NCBI RefSeq assembly: GCF_031143425.1
Contig: NC_090446.1
Coordinates: forward strand, 1,027,173,066-1,027,237,065
Direction: 5' to 3'
Length of the DNA: 64,000 nucleotides
Source: Pleurodeles waltl
Lineage: Eukaryota; Chordata; Amphibia; Caudata; Salamandridae
Shown: positions 58,192 to 64,000 of the stretch, piece after piece
Position numbering within the stretch: position 1 is the stretch's first letter
Layout: the number at the start of each line of letters is the position of its first letter
Notes under the pieces: generated by a model
Seen by the model: only the letters and a program-made list of their open reading frames with translations
Database searches by the model: none
Told to the model about the DNA's origin: nothing
Position numbers and translations under genes: made by a program

Positions 58192-59937
58192 TTAAAGGGT
58201 GTTTATTGAAGTGCTGAGAAAAAGAGGGACAAGTGCATTGGGATGGGGTGATGATGAAGGAAAGTCCAGGGTACTGTTCCAGTCTATTTGGTGCACAGGT
58301 GCATTGTCCAAGGGGACATAGGAAGGGGAGCAATAGCTGTTCAAAGTGGACAGGGTGGCAGAGTCGGGCGTAAGGGAGACAATCAGGGGAGTCTCATTTC
58401 CTGGCAGGGGTCTTGGCAATAGGCTCTGGCTTCTGCCTGGATCGCAAGGAATGTTTGCGGGGTGGTTCACCTTCAGGGGGAGGGGTGCTGGTGGCCTCTT
58501 GGTCCTGTGGCAGGGCTTCCTGTCCATTAGCGGCAGTGAAGTGGAAGGCAGTTCAGATGTCTGGCTAGTGGCAGGTGCCCGCTGTTGTGAGACTGCTTCC
58601 CTCATAATGTTGGCCATGTCTGCCAGCATCCCTGCAATGGAGACCAGAGTGGTGTTGATGGCCTGCAAGTCCTCCATGATCCCCAGGTACTGTCCTTCCT
58701 GCATCTGCCTGTTCTCCAGCACGTTGTCCAGGATCTGGCCCAGTGTATCCTGGGAATGTTGGTAGGCTCTCAGGATCTTTGCAAGCACCTCCTGTAGAGT
58801 CGGTTCTCTGGGCCTGTCCTCTCCCTGGTGCACAGCAGTCCTCCCACTTTCCCTGTTGTCCTGTGCCTCTGACCCCTGAACCGTGTGCCCACTGCCACTG
58901 ACCCCAGGTCCCTGATTGTCTTGGGTATGAGGTGTGGCCTGGGGTCCCTGTAGTGGTGGACACACTGCTGATTGACGTGTCCTGGGGACAGAGGTATAGG
59001 TATGCTGGGTGGGTGCTGTGGTGGTGTTTCCAGATTGGGGAGGCTCTGTGGTGGTGTGTGACTGGGCCTGGGTAACCGACTGTCCAGAGGTCCCTAATGG
59101 GCCAGGTTGGTCATCCAGATCCAGGCGACCAGAGTTGCAGTCATCACTGTGGGCCTCTTCAGTTGGGGGACTGGATAGTGCTGACACCTCTTCACCACTG
59201 ACACTGGCTGGGGTACCTGTGGGGATGTAAATGCAGTGTTATTGTTTCTGTGTGTGACATATTGTGCATCAGTGGGTTGCCCTCTTTGGTTGTATTTGCC
59301 CTGGCAGCTTTCATTTGTGTACGTTGGTGTATAGAGGGATGAATAGTACTCTCTAGTGTGCATGCTTTAGTGATAGGTGTCCATGAAGGTCTGTGAGTGG
59401 TGTCCATGCATTGGCATGGCATGCAGGGCTTGGCATTGGGATGAGTGAGATGTGATGGTGGGGGGTGTGGGAGGTGGTGAAGCGATGGGAGTGAGGGTGA
59501 GGGTGGGGTATGTGATGACATGCAGGTAGCAGGGTGATAATAGTATAGAGTTGACTTACCAGAGTCCAGTCCTCCTGCTACTCCGGCCAGGCCCTCAGGA
59601 TGCATGATTGCCAAGACTTACTCCTCCCATGCTGTTAGTTGTGGGGGAGGAGGCGGGGGTCCACTACCAGTCCTCTGTACAGCGAGTTGGTGTCTTGCTG
59701 CAATGGAACACACCTTCCCCCCAGGTCATTCCACCTCTTCCTGATGTCGTCCCTTATTCTTGGGTGCTGTCCCATGGCGTTGGCCCTGTCCACGATCCTC
59801 CACCATAGCTCCATCTTCCTAGCAATGGATACCTGCTGCAACTGTGCCCCAAATAGCTGAGGTTCTACCCTGATGATTTCCTCTACCATGACCTTTAGCT
59901 CCTCCTCTGAGAATGTGGGGTGTCTTTGTGGTGCCAT
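58192..59937 (-). pseudogene. Harbinger-3 Myb-like gene, broken
   Basis: Exon 1 (59937-59560) starts MAPQRHPTFSEEELKVMVEE and keeps both core tryptophans (ELWWRIVD, RKRWNDL). It then has a one-base loss near 59725 and a TAA near 59620 (WEE, stop, VLAI). Exon 2 (from about 59219 to 58192) is long and open for most of its length (VSALSSPPTEEAHSDD) but shifts frame near 58535, losing the usual basic C-terminus. It is convergent with the transposase, as in Harbinger-1. Confidence 0.87.
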
Positions 59938-60506
59938 GGGTGTTGTGTGAGTTGTGTAGGTGAGGGTGTATAGAGTGATGTGCGGGTGTGTGTGATGTGG
60001 GGTGCGTGGGTGGTGTTGAGGTGTAGGTGGTGTGTGGCTCTCGTTGTGTGTGTGCTCTTGCTGTCTCTCTCTGGTGGCAATTATTTGTAGTTGTAAAGGG
60101 TTGTGGATAATGTGGGTGCGTGTTTTATAGGGGTGTGGTGTGTGTATGGGTGTCAGGTGTGTGTTATTTAAATTGGCCAATGTAGTGTTGTTTTTTTATG
60201 TGTGTGTGTATTTTGAGCGCGGCAGTATGTATGCCAATCGTTTATCGCGGTTGAATGTCCCCTGTGGTGATTCGTGGGTCATAATGTGATGGGTGTTGTT
60301 CTGTTGGTGTAACGGTGTGGGTTTGGATACCGCCAGTTTATCACTGACCTTTGGTGTGGCGGACTTATGTCTGTGGCTCTATAATGACGGATTGGTGTGT
60401 GTGTGTCATAATATGGTGAATGGATATCTGCCACAGCGGTGGCATGTTGGCAGCAGTCAGTATTGCGGTAAGTGGGATTTACCGCCAATGTCATAATGGG
60501 GGCCTA

Positions 60507-62011
60507 AATATCAAATCCTGACTAATACCTGGATAAGCATAGAGGACGAGCGCAAGCTGACACAGGTTAAGTATTTAGGGGTCAGGCTGTCATCCAATTT
60601 GGATGTGGTAGTCGGAATCAATTTGTCTCCGGTTTTAGCGAGCGTTAAGAAAGAAATGCGCCGTATTAACAACCTACAGCTCTCACTTGTGGGGCGATGT
60701 AACGTGATTAAAACAACCCTCTTACCCAGAGTGTTGTACATTTTTAGGACTATACCGTTAGAAATAGGACAGGATTTGTTGAAACGGATGGAGGATTTGA
60801 CTAACAGCTTCATATGATCCTTTTCTAAAACACGTCGGGCTCTCGGCTATTTAACATTACCAAGGGAGAGAGAGGGGTGGGCGCTCCCCAGCTTTAAGTT
60901 AAACTACTTGGCAGCGGTCTTATAATATGCTCAGATGTTATGCTCAACACGAAATCTGATTAGAGTTCTACAAGACACCCCTCCCCCCATTTATGCACTG
61001 ATCTGGGGTAAGGAGGCTGATGCAGTCTTTTTAAGAATAGTGGAACCTAGTTACTTGAAGAAAGTTAAATTTAAGACGATTAGGGCTGCTTTTCAAGTTT
61101 GGGTTCAGATCAAACAGAGGATGGGTATTGGGCAGGTTTGTTACTATACGCCGCTCTGGAATTCTCCAATGTTCCTGGGGATTTTTAAGGATAAGTACTG
61201 TTTATAATGGGCTAATTACGGGGTTCCAAAATTGGGTGATTTTTTTTCATGAGGGCGGCCATTTAAAGTCATTTGAGGACCTGAAAAGAGGAGTTTGCCC
61301 TGGATAATAAGGATTTTTTTTAATTCTTACAGATCAGGAATTTTTTATTGCCCATTTCTAAGGACATTGTGTGTGGGGGGAAAGATCAGGCTAATGGATG
61401 TTTAGGGAAATGCATCATGCTGTACCATTAGCAATCTCTACCCCCTTTTGGTAGATTCAATGCAAGATGATTTGGGGCACCTTATCACGAATTGGGAATG
61501 GCGGATAGGGGCCAGAAAAGCTGCGGTCCTAGAGTCTTTAGATATGGCTCAGTGTGTGTTTTTATCAGCTGGACCGCAAGCCCAGCACTATAAGGTATTA
61601 TTTAATTTATATCATACACCCGCCAAGATCTCTACATGGGGAAGGACAGAAGTTATTACTTGTCCCTGGTGTAGGAGCTCAATGGCTAATCTATGTCATA
61701 TTTACATTAACTGTGAAAAATTATCAGGTTTTGTCAGCGATATATCTGAATTTTTGAAAAAACTGCTGATACAGAATGTTAGCCTAACACCTCAACTGGT
61801 ACTGTTAGGGGTTTATGAGACAGTATGTAGGAATCAATCTCAATACTTTCTGTTTCTGGCAATGTCAGTGATGGGTGGTTGCGTTACATCTGACTGGCTG
61901 AAACCTGAACCCCTTACTGGAACCAATGGCTTACGCGGCTTTTGTCTGTGTACCATTTGGAATCCTGCTTATATACGATCAAGGGTACCACTTCTAGGAA
62001 AAGGGGCTTGA
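60507..62011 (+). pseudogene. L1-B reverse transcriptase C-terminal part
   Basis: Continues the RT after Harbinger-3: VKYLGVRLSSN (60570-60600), NLQLSLVGRCNVIKTTLLPR (60673-60732), then shifts. The 187-codon frame 61448-62011 holds CPWCRSSMANLCHIYINCEK (61660-61720), the Cys/His-rich end of L1 ORF2. Confidence 0.87.
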
Positions 62012-62144
62012 AAATCTGGGCTCCTCTGTCATCATGGCTCCAAAGGGTTTAGAGGATAGATTAGCAATTGTATGATCAATGAATTTGCACCTTCTCTATT
62101 TATTTTTGTTCAAATATTAATTGTTTGTTGTAATTGATTAGGTT

Positions 62145-62226
62145 TTCTAATAAAATCTGTACCTTGCTGGGTGTCACAAAATTAAAAAAATAAAAATAAA
62201 ATAAAAAAAGAAACACAACTTCTGCT
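62145..62226 (+). other. L1-B polyadenylation signal, A-rich tail and right target duplication
   Basis: AATAAA at 62149-62154, an A-rich tail with T interruptions at 62178-62209, and the duplication AGAAACACAACTTCTGCT at 62209-62226. Confidence 0.9.
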
Positions 62227-62529
62227 AACAACAGTTCCTTGTGTTCTGGTCATTCACATTGTTCGTGTGCACCTGCCCTAAACTTTTACTGTGAACACAG
62301 CGCAATATGTCACCTGGTCTGATTGTGTAGTTTTGTGAAATTGAACATAACAAGTGTAATTTGATATTCACAAAATTACATTGCATAATGATAATTTCAC
62401 GTGGGCCTGGTTACAAGGATGATAAGACAAACTGGATTGAAGGTCTGCAGCACACGGAAAATAGAGCAGATGCTTCATCAATGCCAGACATGATCGGACA
62501 GCTCTGCTAAAGAGAACTCAGGGCCAGAT

Positions 62530-62710
62530 ATAGCAAATTCCGAATTTGCAATTCGGAAATTCGGATGCAGAACGGTGTCTCAGAAACCGTCTGCGAATCG
62601 CAATGGGGTGGGAAAGACCCACCTCATTAATATTAATGAGGTGGGTCGCTTTTTGCAACCCCATTGTGATTCCCTGCACTCACAGGGATGGTGGCCTGCT
62701 GGAGACACCG
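62530..62710. mobile_element. Partial palindromic MITE (GGGCCAGATATAGC type)
   Basis: GGGCCAGATATAGCAAATTC is followed by nested hairpins: TCCGAATTTGCAATTCGGA, then GCGAATCGCAATGGGG... pairing with ...CCCCATTGTGATT around an inner GACCCACCTCATTAATATTA stem (62617-62650). The outer right arm is missing. Confidence 0.5.
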
Positions 62711-63108
62711 ACTCCTAAATCTCCTTCTTTTCCATGTTTCCAATCAAGAATGATTATGTAGAAGCTATCTATTTAATATGTACCTTTGTTTAAACAGTTA
62801 CTATTATCTTGTTGAATTAAAATAATTGCAGAAATCCAAGTGTCTTAGGATGAAATCCCTAAAAAGGAAGAGACGCGAAAATACAACCGCATCAAATCTA
62901 TTGACCGAGGACTAGCTTCTCACCCTAAGAAATAAAATACTAAGAATAAAAGTTAAAAGGAAACAATTAGCAAGTGTATATCACAAGGATCTATCTATAT
63001 AGACAGACAACTATATAGACAGACAAATACCTTTATTCACAGGACAGTGTTTCTATAACATGACCAGAAGACCAATGCTTCAATAGTTAAATAAAGCCTG
63101 TTGTGCTG
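62711..63108. other. No recognisable gene
   Basis: AT-rich. A short ATATAGACAGACAA tandem pair lies at 62995-63027. Confidence 0.4.
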
Positions 63109-64000
63109 TTAACCCCTTCGCTGCCAGGCCTTTTCCCCCTCCTGTGCCAGACCTTTTTTTGCCTATTTCGAATAGTTCTCGCTTAGGCCCTCATACATTT
63201 TTGTCCACATAAGCTACCCACGCCAAATTTGCGTCCTTTTTTTCCAACATCCTAGGGATTCTAGAGGTACCCAGACTTTGTGGGTTCCCCTGAGGGGAGA
63301 CCAAGAAATTAGCCAAAATACAGTGACAAATTATTTTTTTCAAACAAATGGGAAAAAGGGGCTGCAGAAGAAGGCTTGTGTTTTTTTTCCCTGAAAATGG
63401 CATCAACAAAGGGTGTATGGTGCTAAAATCATCAGCTTCCCAGCTTTCAGGAACAGGCAGACTTGAAGCAGAAAACCCAATTTTTCAACACAATTGTGGC
63501 ATTTTACTGGGACATACCCCATTTTTACGATTTTTTGTGCTTTCAGCCTCCTTCCAGTCAGTGACAGAAATAGGCATGAAACCAATGCTGGATCCCAGAA
63601 ACTCAAACATTTCTGAAAAGTAGACAAAAATTCTGAATTCAGCAAGGGGTCATTTGTGTAGCTCCTACAAGGGTTTCCTACAGAAAATAGCAACTGCAAA
63701 AAAAAAAAAACATTGATGTGAAAAAAACAGCAATTTTTCTCTACGTTTTACTCTGTAACTTTTTCCTGCAATGTCAGATTTTTTAAAGCAATATACCTTT
63801 ACGTCTGCTGGACTCTTTTGGTTGCGGGGATATATAGGGCTTATAGGTTCATCAAGAACCTTAGGTACCCAGAGCCAATAAATGAGCTGCACCCTGCAGT
63901 GGCTTTTCATTCTATACCGGGTATACAGCAATTCATTTGTTGAAATATAAAGAGTGAAAAATAGCTATCAAGAAAACCCTTGTATTTCCAAAATTGAAAC
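63109..64000 (+). mobile_element. piggyBac-like repeat, left end; continues past the window
   Basis: Starts at TTAA (63109-63112) followed by CCCCTTCGCTGCCAGGCC, a typical piggyBac-type edge. The following 880 bp have no open transposase frame in the window. Its resemblance to an abundant salamander repeat is from memory and not checked. Confidence 0.5.

Larger units (their letters stand above)
52194..60504 (+). mobile_element. Harbinger-3, complete but decayed 8.3-kb Harbinger element
   Basis: Target duplication TAA at 52191-52193 and 60505-60507. The left end GGCCCTCATTACAACCCTGG and right end (reverse complement GGCCCCCATTATGACATTGG) are terminal inverted repeats. Joining the L1 flanks across one TAA restores the L1 reading frame (LLNKTK then YQILTN). 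It contains orf3 (-), transposase (+) and Myb-like gene (-) in the same order as Harbinger-1, all with disabling mutations. Confidence 0.95.
47496..62209 (+). mobile_element. L1 retrotransposon L1-B with 5' inversion, split by Harbinger-3
   Basis: An 18-bp duplication flanks the whole unit. The left part (47496 to about 50990) is minus-strand: 5' UTR, ORF1 and endonuclease, reading from 50990 down. The right part (about 50999 to 62209) is plus-strand: reverse transcriptase, C-terminus, 3' UTR with AATAAA (62149) and an A-rich tail. The inverted piece ends in the endonuclease-RT linker and the plus piece starts in the same linker, as expected from twin priming. Without Harbinger-3 the L1 is about 6.4 kb. 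Confidence 0.9.

Overview
This is a vertebrate (eukaryotic) intergenic and intronic window built almost entirely of transposable elements. The mix is PIF/Harbinger DNA transposons with Myb-like partner genes, L1- and L2/CR1-type LINEs, hAT and piggyBac non-autonomous elements, long TG...CA LTRs, and one pair of spliced host exons about 13 kb apart. This suggests a giant-genome amphibian, most likely a salamander or newt. That is inferred from repeat types and intron size, not from a diagnostic gene.

Layout: 1-5037 is most of a Harbinger element (Harbinger-1) cut by the left window edge. It has a minisatellite, exon 1 of a Myb-like gene (orf3), an intact 334-aa DDE transposase (+) and an intact two-exon Myb-like gene (-). 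It sits inside a partial LTR (5038-5500). 6100-7650 is a broken glycoprotein-like region. 8000-10825 is a decayed L2-type LINE holding a 531-bp hAT-like element made of hairpins. 11797-11943 and 24964-25125 are the last two coding exons of an unrecognised host gene (+), with 3'UTR to about 26110. The intron between them holds an LTR (14040-24058) split by a full-length L1 (14829-21912, TSD on both sides, with its own palindromic MITE) and by a Harbinger-like MITE (22423-23312).

26522-29448 is Harbinger-2, an internally deleted element that keeps only the Myb-like gene. 29450-47480 is sparser: hAT-like and Harbinger-like MITEs, a multi-hairpin MITE (33378-34008), LINE fragments, a second glycoprotein-like ORF (36548-37090) and a solo LTR (46057-47280). 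47496-62209 is an L1 with a 5' inversion typical of twin priming. Its reverse transcriptase is split by the 8.3-kb Harbinger-3 (52194-60504), a complete but decayed three-gene element. A piggyBac-like element starts at 63113 and runs off the right edge.

How the genes work together: in the three Harbinger copies the transposase would cut at the terminal repeats, and Myb-like proteins are the known DNA-binding partners of this superfamily. Here each complete copy seems to carry two Myb_DNA-bind_5-type genes flanking the transposase: orf3 diverges from it and the other converges on it. The terminal repeats of Harbinger-1 nearly match those of the multi-hairpin MITE, which suggests an autonomous/non-autonomous pair.
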